Shown piece after piece: positions 26,919 through 36,199 of a stretch of DNA of 64,000 nucleotides. The stretch is from Microbacterium ginsengisoli (GTDB lineage Bacteria > Actinomycetota > Actinomycetes > Actinomycetales > Microbacteriaceae): NCBI RefSeq assembly GCF_000956535.1, contig NZ_JYIY01000075.1, forward strand, positions 62,001-126,000, given 5' to 3'. The number at the start of each line of letters is the position of its first letter. Within the stretch, counting starts at the first letter, position 1. Position numbers and translations under genes: made by a program. Under the pieces are notes generated by a model. The model saw only the letters and a list, made by a program, of their open reading frames with translations. It did not search any database and was not told where the DNA came from.

Positions 26919-28843
26919 GCGCGACGAAGCGCATGACCGTCAGCCAGGCGCTGATCGAGTTCCTCGCCCACCAGTGGACGGTGGACGGCGACATCCGCGA
27001 ACGCACCATCCCGGGCGTCTTCGGCATCTTCGGCCACGGCAACGTCGCGGGTGTCGGTCAGGCGCTCAAGCAGCTGAACGTCGAGCAGCCCGACCTGATG
27101 CCCTACTACCAGGCGCGCAACGAGCAGGCGATGGTGCATCAGTCGGTCGGCTACGCGCGCATCCACCGGCGCCGCGCCACGTTCGCCTCGGCCGCGTCGG
27201 TCGGGCCCGGCGCGACGAACATGCTCACCGGCGCCGCGCTTGCGACCACCAACCGTCTGCCCGCCCTTCTGCTGCCCTCCGACACGTTCGCGACCCGCGT
27301 CGCCGACCCGGTGCTGCAGCAGCTCGAGCAACCCTGGGACATCGGGCTCACGGTCAACGACGCGTTCCGTCCGCTCTCGCGCTTCTTCGACCGTGTGCAG
27401 CGCCCCGAGCAGCTCTACTCGATCGCGCTCGCCGCCCTGCGCGTGCTGACAGACCCGGCCGAGACCGGCGCCGTCACGATCGCGCTGCCCGAGGACGTGC
27501 AGGCGGAGACCATCGACGTGCCCGTCGCGTTCCTCGCCGACCGCGAGTGGCACATCCGCCGGCCGCTCCCCGAGCGTGCCGCCCTCGCGCGCGCCGTCGC
27601 GGCGATCCGCTCCGCGGAGCGTCCTTTCCTCGTCGTCGGCGGCGGTGTGATCTACTCCGGGGCTGAGGAGCACCTGCGCGCGCTCGTCGAGGCCACCGGC
27701 ATCCCGGTCGGAACCACGCAGGCGGGCGGCGGCGCGCTCGCCTTCGACCACCCGCAGTACCTGGGCGGGGTCGGGGCGACCGGAACGACCGCGGCGAACC
27801 GGCTCGCGGCAGAGGCCGATGTCATCATCGGCATCGGCACGCGGTACAGCGACTTCACGACCGCCTCGCGCACGGCCTTCCAGAACCCGGACGTGCGCTT
27901 CGTCAACATCAACATCGCCTCCTTCGACGCCTACAAGCACGGCACGCAGATCGCCGTCGTCGCCGACGCGCGCGAGACCCTCGCGGAGCTCGCGATCGAG
28001 CTCGAGGGCTTCGAGGTGTCGGCCGAGTACGCTGCGCGCACCGCGCAGGAGAAGGGCGTCTGGGATGCCGCGGTCGACCGTGCGCTCGCTGCGACCGGCG
28101 CGCCGCGTCCCGGCCAGCCCGAGATCATCGGCGCCGTGCAGTCGGCGTCGGCCCCGGCGGATGTCATCGTGCAGGCCGCCGGTTCGCTGCCGGGAGATCT
28201 CCACAAGCTGTGGCGGGTGCGCGATCCGCTCGGGTACCACGTCGAATACGCGTTCTCGACGATGGGATACGAGATCGCGGGCGGCCTCGGCGTCAAGCGC
28301 GGGCTCGACGCCCTCGACGACGACCGCGACGTCATCGTCATGGTCGGCGACGGGTCGTACCTCATGCTCAACTCCGAACTGGTCACGGCGGTCGCCGAGG
28401 GCATCAAGATCATCGTCGTGCTCGTGCAGAACCACGGCTACGCGTCGATCGGCCACCTGTCCGAGACCGTCGGGTCCGACCGCTTCGGCACGAAGTACCG
28501 CACCTACGACGCCGACGCACGCAACTTCCAGGGCGACCAGGTGCTGCCGGTCGACCTGGCGGCGAACGCCCGCAGCTACGGGCTCGACGTCGTCGAGATC
28601 GCCCCCGGCGCCACCGCGACCGCCGATCTTCACGCCGCCGTCGTCGCGGCCAAGGCGAGCACCCGGTCGACGCTGATCCACATCGAGAGCGATCCTCTCG
28701 TCTACGCCCCGGACGGCGAGGGCTGGTGGGACGTGCCGATCCCGGCTGTCTCCACCCTGCCGTCCACCCAGCGCGCACGCGCCGCATACGAGGAGCAGCG
28801 TCGGGCCCAGCGCCCGCTGCTCGGAGAGGAAGGTGGGCGATGA
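26915..28843 (+). CDS. iolD: 3D-(3,5/4)-trihydroxycyclohexane-1,2-dione hydrolase (IolD)
   Basis: 642 residues, thiamine-diphosphate enzyme that opens the inositol ring. The N-terminal PYR domain has GVFGIFGHGNVAGVGQAL and the cofactor-activating Glu in QARNEQAMVHQ. The C-terminal TPP domain shows the metal motif VMVGDGSYLMLNSELVTA (GDGS...N). Length is normal for IolD. GAGGAAGG precedes ATG 26915, which overlaps the iolB stop; the stop overlaps the iolE start. Confidence 0.96.
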   Translation: MSATKRMTVSQALIEFLAHQWTVDGDIRERTIPGVFGIFGHGNVAGVGQALKQLNVEQPDLMPYYQARNEQAMVHQSVGYARIHRRRATFASAASVGPGATNMLTGAALATTNRLPALLLPSDTFATRVADPVLQQLEQPWDIGLTVNDAFRPLSRFFDRVQRPEQLYSIALAALRVLTDPAETGAVTIALPEDVQAETIDVPVAFLADREWHIRRPLPERAALARAVAAIRSAERPFLVVGGGVIYSGAEEHLRALVEATGIPVGTTQAGGGALAFDHPQYLGGVGATGTTAANRLAAEADVIIGIGTRYSDFTTASRTAFQNPDVRFVNINIASFDAYKHGTQIAVVADARETLAELAIELEGFEVSAEYAARTAQEKGVWDAAVDRALAATGAPRPGQPEIIGAVQSASAPADVIVQAAGSLPGDLHKLWRVRDPLGYHVEYAFSTMGYEIAGGLGVKRGLDALDDDRDVIVMVGDGSYLMLNSELVTAVAEGIKIIVVLVQNHGYASIGHLSETVGSDRFGTKYRTYDADARNFQGDQVLPVDLAANARSYGLDVVEIAPGATATADLHAAVVAAKASTRSTLIHIESDPLVYAPDGEGWWDVPIPAVSTLPSTQRARAAYEEQRRAQRPLLGEEGGR

Positions 28844-29757
28844 AGGCCACCGTCGCCGGAGCACCCGTCAGTTTCGGAGTGTTCGAGCTCACCCCCGAGG
28901 GTGCCGAGACCCTCAGTCCCGACGCGATGCTGCGCATCCTCGCCGACTCCGACTACCGGGGCGTCGACCTGGGTCCCCTCGGCTTCCTCGGCGAGGGAGA
29001 CGTGCTGCGTCGCCGTCTCGCCGAGTACGACCTGTCGCTCGCCGGCGGGTGGGTGCAGCTGCCGTTCTCCGACGACGATGCGTTCGCCGCCAGCATCCCG
29101 TCGCTGCACGCGGCCCTCCGGGTGTTCTCGGATGCCGCGGCCGCCGGGCCCGCGCGACTGCCGCTGCCCACCCTCGCCGACGACGGGTCGGTCGCCCGCC
29201 GCGGCGCCCCGGGGCGCGGCGAGGAGGTCGACCCCCTCGCGGAGGCGGCCTGGGAGCGTCTGATCGCGAACGCGGAGCGCGCCGCCGACATCGTGCGGGC
29301 TGCGGGCTTCGAGCCGACCTTCCACCACCACGCCGGCACGTTCGTGGAGTCGCCCGCGGAGATCGACCGGTTCCTCGCGAACGTGAACGTCGACCTCACC
29401 CTCGACACCGGGCACCTGTTCATCGCGGGCGGCGACCCGGCCGACGCGGTGCGCCGCTGGGGGTCCCGCATCAACCACCTCCACCTGAAGGATGTCGATC
29501 TCGCCGAGCTGCGCCGTGTGCTCGCGGCCGGCGGCGGCATGCCCGAGGTGTGGTCGTCGGGGTCGTTCGTGGCGTTCGGGCGCGGCGACGTCGACCTTGC
29601 CGCGGTGATGGACGCCATCGCCGCGCAGGATTACGACGGATGGATCGTTGTCGAGCAGGACGTGCTCAACGGCCCGGATGTCTCCCTCTCGGCGTTCCAG
29701 CGCGACCGTGCCGCCGACCAGCAGATCAACCGCGACGCCCTGCGCATCTGGGCCTGA
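28840..29757 (+). CDS. iolE: Inosose dehydratase (IolE-like)
   Basis: 305 residues, xylose-isomerase-like TIM barrel. In the pathway it dehydrates scyllo-inosose to the diketone used by IolD. Metal-site residues appear in FEPTFHHHAGTFVESPAEIDRFL, VDLTLDTGHLFIAGGD and NHLHLKDVD, with Glu in GWIVVEQDV. The N-terminus VSFGVFELTPEGAETLS differs from the more typical G-P-S-W of IolE, so related isomerase roles stay possible. The second IolE-like protein at 38357-39286 does carry PDSWGVW. ATGA overlap with iolD. Confidence 0.85.
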   Translation: MKATVAGAPVSFGVFELTPEGAETLSPDAMLRILADSDYRGVDLGPLGFLGEGDVLRRRLAEYDLSLAGGWVQLPFSDDDAFAASIPSLHAALRVFSDAAAAGPARLPLPTLADDGSVARRGAPGRGEEVDPLAEAAWERLIANAERAADIVRAAGFEPTFHHHAGTFVESPAEIDRFLANVNVDLTLDTGHLFIAGGDPADAVRRWGSRINHLHLKDVDLAELRRVLAAGGGMPEVWSSGSFVAFGRGDVDLAAVMDAIAAQDYDGWIVVEQDVLNGPDVSLSAFQRDRAADQQINRDALRIWA

Positions 29758-29776
29758 GACCTTCGAGGACACCACC

Positions 29777-30784
29777 ATGACGACCCCTCTCCGCTTCGGT
29801 CTGATCGGCACCGGCCGGATCGGCCAGGTGCACGCCGCGAGCATCGCCGCCGATGCCGACGCCGTGCTGGCGCGCGTCGCCGACCCCTTCATCGACGGCG
29901 CCCGCGCCGTCGCCGAGACGTACGGCGCGATCGCGACCGCTGACGCCGAGGAGCTGTTCACCGCCGGCGACCTAGACGCGGTGCTCATCGCGTCCCCGAC
30001 GCCGACGCACGTCGACCTGATCGCCCGTGCGATCGACGCGGGCATCGCCGCGCTGTGCGAGAAGCCGATCGATCTCGACATCGCCCGCGTCGACGCGCTG
30101 CGCCCCCGCGTCGCTGCATCCGGCGTGCCGGTCGCGCTCGGCTTCAACCGTCGCTTCGACCCGGCGTTCGCCGAGGTGCGGGCACGGGTCGACGCGGGCG
30201 AGATCGGTGCGCTCGAGCAGCTGTCGATCATCAGCCGCGACCCGTCGGCACCGCCCGCCGCCTACGTCGCCATCTCGGGCGGCATCTTCCGCGACATGAC
30301 GATCCACGACTTCGACATGGCGCGCTTCTTCCTGCCCGACATCGTCGAGGTGAGCGCGACGGGCACCACCACCTTCGACCCGGGCGCCCGCGAGCACGGC
30401 GACTTCGACACGGCCGTCATCACGCTGCGGTCCGCCTCGGGGGCGATCGTCTCGATCACGAACTCCCGCCACAGCGCGGTCGGATACGACCAGCGCATCG
30501 AGGCGTTCGGTGAGCTCGGCTCGCTGTCGGTCGCCAACATGCCCACGAGCCTCGTGAGCGTCTCGGGCGCCGCCGCCGTCGAAGCCCGTCCGCCGTATCA
30601 GAGCTTCTTCCTCGAGCGTTACGCCGACGCCTATGCGGCGGAGCTGCACGAGTTCATCAAGCTCGCCCGCGGCGAGGCGTCCACCAGCCCCACCTTCGAG
30701 GACGGCCGTGCGGCGCTCGTTCTCGCCGACGCGGCGCAGCGCTCGGCGACCGAGCGCGTCATCGTGCCTGTCGACCTTTCCTGA
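29777..30784 (+). CDS. iolG: Inositol 2-dehydrogenase, Gfo/Idh/MocA family (IolG-like)
   Basis: 335 residues. Rossmann motif GLIGTGRIGQVHA at the N-terminus, the family motif CEKPID near residue 98 with the catalytic Lys, and IFRDMTIHDFDMARF near 175-190 holding the Asp-x-x-x-His pair. GFNRRFDP is characteristic of inositol dehydrogenases. It oxidises myo-inositol to scyllo-inosose with NAD+. GAGGA precedes ATG 29777, 19 bases after iolE. Three other paralogues in this region (32706, 37156, 39394) may serve other inositol isomers. Confidence 0.9.
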   Translation: MTTPLRFGLIGTGRIGQVHAASIAADADAVLARVADPFIDGARAVAETYGAIATADAEELFTAGDLDAVLIASPTPTHVDLIARAIDAGIAALCEKPIDLDIARVDALRPRVAASGVPVALGFNRRFDPAFAEVRARVDAGEIGALEQLSIISRDPSAPPAAYVAISGGIFRDMTIHDFDMARFFLPDIVEVSATGTTTFDPGAREHGDFDTAVITLRSASGAIVSITNSRHSAVGYDQRIEAFGELGSLSVANMPTSLVSVSGAAAVEARPPYQSFFLERYADAYAAELHEFIKLARGEASTSPTFEDGRAALVLADAAQRSATERVIVPVDLS

Positions 30785-30800
30785 CCCCCGAGGATCCACC

Positions 30801-31874
30801 ATGACCATCGACACCGACGCCCCGCTCGCCCGCGCGGCCGCGACCACTCCCACCTCGCTCTGGAACGACTCGGCCGACCCCGACGAGCTCGCGCAGTCCA
30901 TCGCCTTCGGCGCGGTCGGAGCCACCTGCAATCCGGTCATCGCGCTGACCGCGATCACCAAGCGACCGGATGTCTGGGGTCCCCGCCTGCGCGAGCTCGC
31001 CGACGAGCATCCGACGTGGGGCGAGTCGGAGCTCGGGTGGGCGGCGGTGCGCGAGCTGTCGGTGGCCGCGGCGCGGCTGCTCGAACCGGCCTTCGCCGCC
31101 AGCGGCGGACGCAACGGGCGACTGTCGATCCAGACCGACCCGCGGCTCCACCGCGATCGCGATGCCCTCGTCGCCCAGGCGGTCGAGTTCTCGACGCTCG
31201 CGCCGAACATCATCGTGAAGATCCCCGCGACCGCGACGGGCGTGGCCGCGATGGAGGAGGCCGCGTACCGCGGCGTCAGCATCAACGCGACGCTGAGCTT
31301 CACGGTGCCGCAGGCGCTCGCCGTCGGAGCAGCGCTCGAGCGAGCACTCGACCGGCGTGCGGCCGACGGGCTCGAGGAGCGCGAGTTCGGTCACGTCGTC
31401 ACGATCATGGGCGGTCGTCTCGATGACTGGCTGAAGAAGTGGGCGAACGCGCAGCGGATCCTCACCACCCCGGGGGTGCTCGACTGGGCGGGAGTGGCAG
31501 CCCTCAAGCGGGCGCATCACCTCTTCCGGGAGCGGGGATACCGCAGCCGCATCCTGTCGGCCGCCTTCCGCAATTCGCTGCAGTGGTCGGAGCTCGTCGG
31601 GGGAGACCTCGTCGTCTCACCCCCGTTCGACTGGCAGGCCCGCATCAACGAGAACCGCATCGCGGTGGCCGACCGCATCGATGTGCCTGTCGCCACCGAG
31701 ATCCTCGCTGAGCTCGAGACGCTGAGCGAGTTCCGGCGGGCGTACGAGCCCGACGGGCTCGCGCCGGATGAGTTCGCCACGTTCGGGGCCTCCCGCAACA
31801 CCCTGCGCCAGTTCCTCGAGGCCGACGCCCAGCTCGATGCCCTCGTGCGCGACATCCTGGTTCCGGCGGCGTGA
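30801..31874 (+). CDS. Transaldolase-family protein in the iol operon
   Basis: 357 residues of the class I aldolase/transaldolase superfamily. LWNDSADPDELAQSIAFGAVGATCNPVIALTAI corresponds to the transaldolase N-terminal T-C-N-P signature. NIIVKIPATATGVAAMEEAAYRG holds the Schiff-base lysine, and ISINATLSF-like strands follow. It is longer than bacterial TalB-type subunits only at its N-terminus. In iol operons it may take over cleavage of the deoxyketogluconate phosphate or recycle sugar phosphates; the real reaction is unknown. GAGGA precedes ATG 30801, 16 bases after iolG. Confidence 0.85.
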   Translation: MTIDTDAPLARAAATTPTSLWNDSADPDELAQSIAFGAVGATCNPVIALTAITKRPDVWGPRLRELADEHPTWGESELGWAAVRELSVAAARLLEPAFAASGGRNGRLSIQTDPRLHRDRDALVAQAVEFSTLAPNIIVKIPATATGVAAMEEAAYRGVSINATLSFTVPQALAVGAALERALDRRAADGLEEREFGHVVTIMGGRLDDWLKKWANAQRILTTPGVLDWAGVAALKRAHHLFRERGYRSRILSAAFRNSLQWSELVGGDLVVSPPFDWQARINENRIAVADRIDVPVATEILAELETLSEFRRAYEPDGLAPDEFATFGASRNTLRQFLEADAQLDALVRDILVPAA

Positions 31875-31875
31875 G

Positions 31876-32649
31876 GTGCCCGTCCGTCTCGCGGCCTCCG
31901 CGGAGATGCTCTTCCGCGACCTCCCGTTCGTCGATCGGGTGCGCCGCATCCACGAACTCGGCTTCGAGGTCGAGATCTGGGACTGGAGCACGAAGGACCT
32001 CTCGGAGCTGGCCGCCACGGGTGCCATCTTCTCGTCGATGACGGGATATCTGCGCGGCGACCTCACGACGCCGCACGGCATCGCCGAACTGCTCGCGACC
32101 GCCGAAGAGTCCCTCCGGGCTGCTGAGCTCATCGACTCGCCGCGGTTGAACCTCCACGGCACGGGACTCGACCCGAACGGGTTTCCCGTCGTGCCGCACG
32201 ACGTCGTCACCGGCGCCGAGTGGCTGATCGCGGCCGACACGCTCAGCCGTCTCGCCGAGCTCGGGGAGCGCGCCGGGCGGGTGTTCACACTCGAGAACCT
32301 CAACACCGCCGTCGACCACCCGGGCACACCTTTCGCCCGCGCCGAGGACACCCTCGCGCTCGTCTCCGCGGTCGACAGCCCCGGGCTGCGACTCAACCTC
32401 GACCTCTACCACGCGCAGATCGGCGAGGGGAACCTCATCGAGCTCGTGCGTCGCGCGCAGCCCTGGATCGGCGAGATCCAGGTGGCGGACGTCCCGGGTC
32501 GGCAGGAGCCGGGGACGGGTGAGATCAACTACCGTGCGATCGGCGATGCGCTCGCCGCGATCGCGTATGACGGCGTGGTGGGGCTGGAGAGTTGGGCGAG
32601 CGGATCGAGCGACGACGCTCTCGACGCCTTCCGACGCGCCTTCGCCTGA
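31876..32649 (+). CDS. Hydroxypyruvate isomerase-like TIM-barrel protein
   Basis: 257 residues, xylose-isomerase-like superfamily (Hyi/IolI group). Signature stretches: VRRIHELGFEVEIWDW, RVFTLENLNTAVDHPGTPF (Glu ligand), LRLNLDLYHAQIGEGNL (Asp/His ligands), EIQVADVPGRQEPGTGEINY and VGLESWASG. It likely isomerises an alpha-hydroxy keto compound; in this operon it may act on an inosose (IolI role) or on hydroxypyruvate. GTG at 31876 lies one base after the transaldolase stop and has no clear ribosome site, so translation probably depends on coupling. Confidence 0.85.
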   Translation: MPVRLAASAEMLFRDLPFVDRVRRIHELGFEVEIWDWSTKDLSELAATGAIFSSMTGYLRGDLTTPHGIAELLATAEESLRAAELIDSPRLNLHGTGLDPNGFPVVPHDVVTGAEWLIAADTLSRLAELGERAGRVFTLENLNTAVDHPGTPFARAEDTLALVSAVDSPGLRLNLDLYHAQIGEGNLIELVRRAQPWIGEIQVADVPGRQEPGTGEINYRAIGDALAAIAYDGVVGLESWASGSSDDALDAFRRAFA

Positions 32650-32653
32650 GCTG

Positions 32654-32702
32654 ATGACGAGAGGGGCCGGTGAGCGTGTCGCTCACCGGCCCCTCTCGTC
32701 AT
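32654..32702. terminator. Bidirectional terminator at the end of the iol operon
   Basis: Perfect 23-base arms with a three-base loop (TGT), the outer part reading ATGACGAGAGGGGCCGG. It fills the gap between the convergent hydroxypyruvate-isomerase-like gene and the minus-strand dehydrogenase, five and four bases from their stops. Confidence 0.85.
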
Positions 32703-32705
32703 GCC

Positions 32706-33887
32706 TCAGCCGAACGTGGTCTCGCCGTCGACCTCGGGCACCTCGACCCAGCCGCCGGTCTCCGCGGAGCGCAGCGCCGCGGAGACGATCTCGGCGGCGG
32801 CCCAGGCGTCGGCGGCGGAGGGGGCGAGCTGCGTGCCTGTTGCCACCGAGCGCAGGAACAGCGATGCCTCGATCGCCTTGAGGTCGTCGAATCCCATGCT
32901 CGTGCCGACGCCGGGCTGGAATCGTGAGAAGTCACCGAACTCGGGACCTGCCATGACCGTGCGATAGCCCGACGGATCGTCGGCGATCTGCAGTTCATTC
33001 AGGCGCTGGAAGTCCCACCGCAGGGAGCCCTTGGTGCCGTACACCTCGAGCACGTACTCGGCACGCGGACCGATCGCGACGCGGCTGGACTCGAGCACAC
33101 CGACGGCGCCTCCCTCGAATCGCGCGAGAAGTGCGGCGTAGTCCTCGTTCTCGACGGCGCCGCGGGGGCCGTCCTCGGAACCCTTCGAGAAGTGGCTGGC
33201 GGCACCCGCTGCCGGGAGGGGGCGCTCGGGGATGAAGGTCGCCGTCAGTCCGTTCACCGAGGTGATGCGCCCCACGACGTACTGGGCGAGGTCGGCACCG
33301 TGGGAGAGCAGATCGCCCAGGACTCCGGAGCCGGCGCGGGCGGTGAGGAACCGCCAGGTCAGGGCTCCGGCGGGGTCGGCCGAGTAATCGGCGAGGAACG
33401 AGACCCGCACGTTCGTGATCGTGCCGATGGCCCCCGAGCGCACCAGCTCGCGCGCGCGGGCGACGGCGGGCACGTGCCGGTAGTTGAATCCCACCGACGT
33501 GACCAGTCCAGCGGATTCCGCACGCTCGGCGATCTCGCGGGACTCGACAGCACCGCGTCCCATGGGCTTCTCGATCCAGAACGGCTTTCCCGCCTCGATG
33601 GCGGCGAGGGCGATCTCGTGGTGGAGGAAGTTCGGCGAGCAGATCGACACCACGTCGACCTCCGGGTCGGCCAGCACCTCGCTGTAGTCGGCGACGGTGC
33701 GGTCGAATCCGAGAACGTCGGTCGCGTACTCGCGTCCGCCGGCATCAGGGTCGGCGGCCACGACGAGGCGCGGCGCATAGGTCAGGTCGGGGTAGTGCTG
33801 GCCGGCGGCGAGGTAGGAGCGGGCATGCAGCCGTCCCATCCACCCGACGGAGATCAGGCCTACGCCGAGCGGCGTGCGCGTGGTCAT
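32706..33887 (-). CDS. Gfo/Idh/MocA-family oxidoreductase
   Basis: 393 residues. N-terminal VGLISVGWMGRLHARSY (NAD fold), FWIEKPMGRG with the catalytic Lys near residue 98, and GSGVLGDLLSHGADLAQYVVG with His near 190. It oxidises a cyclitol or sugar with NAD(P)+; close to the MocA/inositol group but with a longer C-terminal beta-domain. AAGGAGG precedes ATG 33887. Divergent from the ABC importer at 34091 across a gap with three copies of the WTTGTnnnnACAW site, so both are probably part of the inositol regulon. Confidence 0.9.
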   Translation of the reverse strand: MTTRTPLGVGLISVGWMGRLHARSYLAAGQHYPDLTYAPRLVVAADPDAGGREYATDVLGFDRTVADYSEVLADPEVDVVSICSPNFLHHEIALAAIEAGKPFWIEKPMGRGAVESREIAERAESAGLVTSVGFNYRHVPAVARARELVRSGAIGTITNVRVSFLADYSADPAGALTWRFLTARAGSGVLGDLLSHGADLAQYVVGRITSVNGLTATFIPERPLPAAGAASHFSKGSEDGPRGAVENEDYAALLARFEGGAVGVLESSRVAIGPRAEYVLEVYGTKGSLRWDFQRLNELQIADDPSGYRTVMAGPEFGDFSRFQPGVGTSMGFDDLKAIEASLFLRSVATGTQLAPSAADAWAAAEIVSAALRSAETGGWVEVPEVDGETTFG

Positions 33888-33948
33888 CTCGGTCCTCCTT
33901 TGGATCGACATCGGCGCGCGGGCGGGGTTCCCGCGCGAGTCTGTGGCC

Positions 33949-33976
33949 AGCCTACGCGCTAGTTGACAGAATGTAA
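33949..33976 (-). promoter_or_regulatory. Putative promoter of the dehydrogenase gene
   Basis: Minus-strand TTACAT (33971-33976), 16 bases, TAGGCT (33949-33954). Operator-like site f (33971-33983, TTTGTTCTTACAT on the minus strand) covers the -35 box. Confidence 0.5.
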
Positions 33977-33982
33977 GAACAA

Positions 33983-34026
33983 ATTGTCGAGAAATGCTGG
34001 ACATCGTTCATTTGATCGGACATACT
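33983..34026 (+). promoter_or_regulatory. Putative promoter of the ABC importer with operator-like sites c and d
   Basis: TGGACA (33998-34003), 17 bases, CATACT (34021-34026). Site c, ATTGTCGAGAAAT (33983-33995), lies just upstream, and site d, TTTGATCGGACAT (34011-34023), overlaps the -10 box. Confidence 0.55.
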
Positions 34027-34090
34027 CTCATTCACGGGTCGGTCCCAGAGCCCGTCCGCACTCACTCAACGAAGAGAAGGAGCACCAGAG

Positions 34091-35071
34091 TTGGTCAAGA
34101 AGAAGCTCGCCATCATGGCGGCAGGCGTGGCGGTCCTCGCTCTCGCCCTCGCAGGTTGTTCGGGGAAGGCCTCGAGCAGCTCAACCGCAGACGCGGCGAA
34201 CGCGTCGATCAAGATCTGCATCTACACGCACGGTGACGGCGGGACCTTCTGGTCCGTCGTGCAGAAGGGAGCGGAGGACGCCGCCAAGCAGCTCGGCGTC
34301 ACGCTGGACTACCAGGGCTCGTCGAACGACTCCGCCAAGCAGGCCTCGACGATCTCCGCCGGAGTCAAGGGCGGCTGCTCGGCGATCGGCGCATCGGCTC
34401 CGGACCCGGGCGCCATCAAGGACGCGATGCTCGCGGCGAAGGCGGCGAACCTGCCGACCCTCACCCTGAACTCGGGTTCGGATGTCTACAAGGATCTCGG
34501 CGCCTTCACCCACGTCGGTCAGGACGAGACCGTGGCGGGTGAGCAGGCGGGTCTGAAGTTCAACGACCTCGGCCTCAAGAAGATCCTCTGCCCGATCCAG
34601 GAGGCCGCGAACTCCGGGCTCACCGATCGATGCAACGGCGCCGCGAAGACCTTCAAGGGCACCGTGCAGCAGTTCAACGTCGACGGCGCGCTCGCCGACC
34701 TGACCGGTGCAGAGGCGAAGATCCAGGCGGCCCTCCAGGCCGACCCGACGATCGACGGCGTGTTCGCCCTCAACGCCGACGTCGCCACGGGAGCCGTGCT
34801 CCCCGCCGTGCAGGCCGTCAACCCGAAGATCGTCGTCGGCACGGTCGACCTGTCGAACGACGCCCTCAAGGCGATCAGCGCGGGCACGCTCGCCTTCGCG
34901 ATCGACCAGCAGCAGTACGCGCAGGGCTTCCTCGCCGTGCAGCTCCTGTACTTGGCCGTGAAGGACGCGATCGAGGTCGGTGGCGGCAACCCCGTCTACA
35001 CCGGTCCGGCGTTCGTCACCAAGGACAACGTCCAGGCGGTCCAGGCTTCGGTCCAGGCCGGCACCCGCTAG
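34091..35071 (+). CDS. Sugar/inositol-binding lipoprotein of an ABC importer
   Basis: 326 residues. Signal peptide with lipobox LALAGCSG (Cys near 23), then a type-I periplasmic-binding-protein fold: GGTFWSVVQKGAEDAAKQLGVTLDYQG and GVFALNADVATGAVLPAV. It starts with TTG at 34091, eight bases after AAGGAG; no ATG or GTG fits the signal sequence better. A substrate among the inositols is inferred from its place within the shared-operator region, as no separate inositol permease is visible. A hairpin follows its stop. Confidence 0.9.
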   Translation: MVKKKLAIMAAGVAVLALALAGCSGKASSSSTADAANASIKICIYTHGDGGTFWSVVQKGAEDAAKQLGVTLDYQGSSNDSAKQASTISAGVKGGCSAIGASAPDPGAIKDAMLAAKAANLPTLTLNSGSDVYKDLGAFTHVGQDETVAGEQAGLKFNDLGLKKILCPIQEAANSGLTDRCNGAAKTFKGTVQQFNVDGALADLTGAEAKIQAALQADPTIDGVFALNADVATGAVLPAVQAVNPKIVVGTVDLSNDALKAISAGTLAFAIDQQQYAQGFLAVQLLYLAVKDAIEVGGGNPVYTGPAFVTKDNVQAVQASVQAGTR

Positions 35072-35078
35072 TCCCTCC

Positions 35079-35115
35079 GGGCGGCGCGTTCGTCACCATG
35101 ACGGGCGCGCCGCCC
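35079..35115 (+). terminator. Intercistronic hairpin after the binding-protein gene
   Basis: GGGCGGCGCG (35079-35088) pairs perfectly with CGCGCCGCCC (35106-35115), followed by TTCTT. Located seven bases after the stop and 22 before the permease start; a partial terminator or mRNA-stabilising element that would raise binding-protein output over the permease. Confidence 0.65.
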
Positions 35116-35137
35116 TTCTTCAGAGAGCAGCCACAAC

Positions 35138-36199
35138 ATGTCTTTCCTCACGAACACGAGCAACATCGCGGTCGATGAACGCGTGAGCCGCACCCCCTGG
35201 TACCTCAAGACGCTCCGCCGCCCCGAGCTCGGCGCACTGATCGGCGCGGTCGCGATCTTCCTCCTCTTCACCTTCGTCGACACGACCGGCAAGTTCGCGA
35301 CCCTCGAGGGCGCGGCCGGCTGGACCGACTTCGCGGCCCCCGTCGGCATCGTCGCGGTCTTCGTCGCACTCCTCATGATCGGCGGCGAGTTCGACCTCTC
35401 CTCGGGCGTCATGGTCGGAACGTCGGGCCTGTTCGCGGGTCTGCTGATCACTCAGCTCGGCTGGAACGTCTGGGCCGCCATCGCGGCCACCGTCGTCATG
35501 GCCGCCGTGATCGGCTTCATCAACGGCATCCTGGTGATCCGCACCGCGCTCCCGTCCTTCATCGTCACCCTCGGCACCTTCTTCGTGCTCAAGGGCGCGA
35601 ACCTCGCCATCACGAAGGGTCTCACCGGCACGGTCCGCGTCTCGGGCGTCGACCAGGGGGATGGGTTCGACTCCGCCAGGTCGCTGTTCTCCTCGACCTT
35701 CGACGTCGCCGGCACCCAGTTCCAGATCTCCCTGGTGTGGTGGCTCGTGATCACGATCTTCGCGACGCTTCTGCTCACCCGCACGGTCTTCGGCAACTGG
35801 ATCTTCGCCTCGGGCGGCGACGCGAACGCCGCGCGCAACGCCGGCGTCCCGGTGAACCGCACCAAGATCACCCTGTTCGTGATGACCTCGGTGTCCGCAT
35901 CGCTCGTCGGCATCATGTTCCTGCTGCGTCTTCGCGGCATGCAGGCCGGCCAGGGTGTCGGCCAGGAGTTCTACTACATCATCGCCGCGGCGGTGGGCGG
36001 CACGCTCCTCACCGGTGGCGCCGGCTCCGCGATCGGAGCCTCGATCGGTGCGCTGATCATGGGCTTCGCGGCCATCGGCATCCCCTACGCGCTCTGGGAC
36101 CAGGACTGGGTGTCGACGTTCCTCGGCGTCATCCTCTTCTCCGCCGTGCTGATCAACATCACCATCTCGCGTCGCGCCCAGGGAGGTCGCAAGAAATGA
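35138..36199 (+). CDS. ABC importer permease, CUT2/inositol type
   Basis: 353 residues with about nine transmembrane helices. LLMIGGEFDLSSGVMVG and the late GGTLLTGGAGSAIGASIGALIMG are the two permease signatures of the RbsC/IatP class. An unusual extracellular loop, SGVDQGDGFDSARSLFSSTFDVAG, sits between the middle helices. The ATPase start overlaps its stop (ATGA). Confidence 0.92.
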   Translation: MSFLTNTSNIAVDERVSRTPWYLKTLRRPELGALIGAVAIFLLFTFVDTTGKFATLEGAAGWTDFAAPVGIVAVFVALLMIGGEFDLSSGVMVGTSGLFAGLLITQLGWNVWAAIAATVVMAAVIGFINGILVIRTALPSFIVTLGTFFVLKGANLAITKGLTGTVRVSGVDQGDGFDSARSLFSSTFDVAGTQFQISLVWWLVITIFATLLLTRTVFGNWIFASGGDANAARNAGVPVNRTKITLFVMTSVSASLVGIMFLLRLRGMQAGQGVGQEFYYIIAAAVGGTLLTGGAGSAIGASIGALIMGFAAIGIPYALWDQDWVSTFLGVILFSAVLINITISRRAQGGRKK

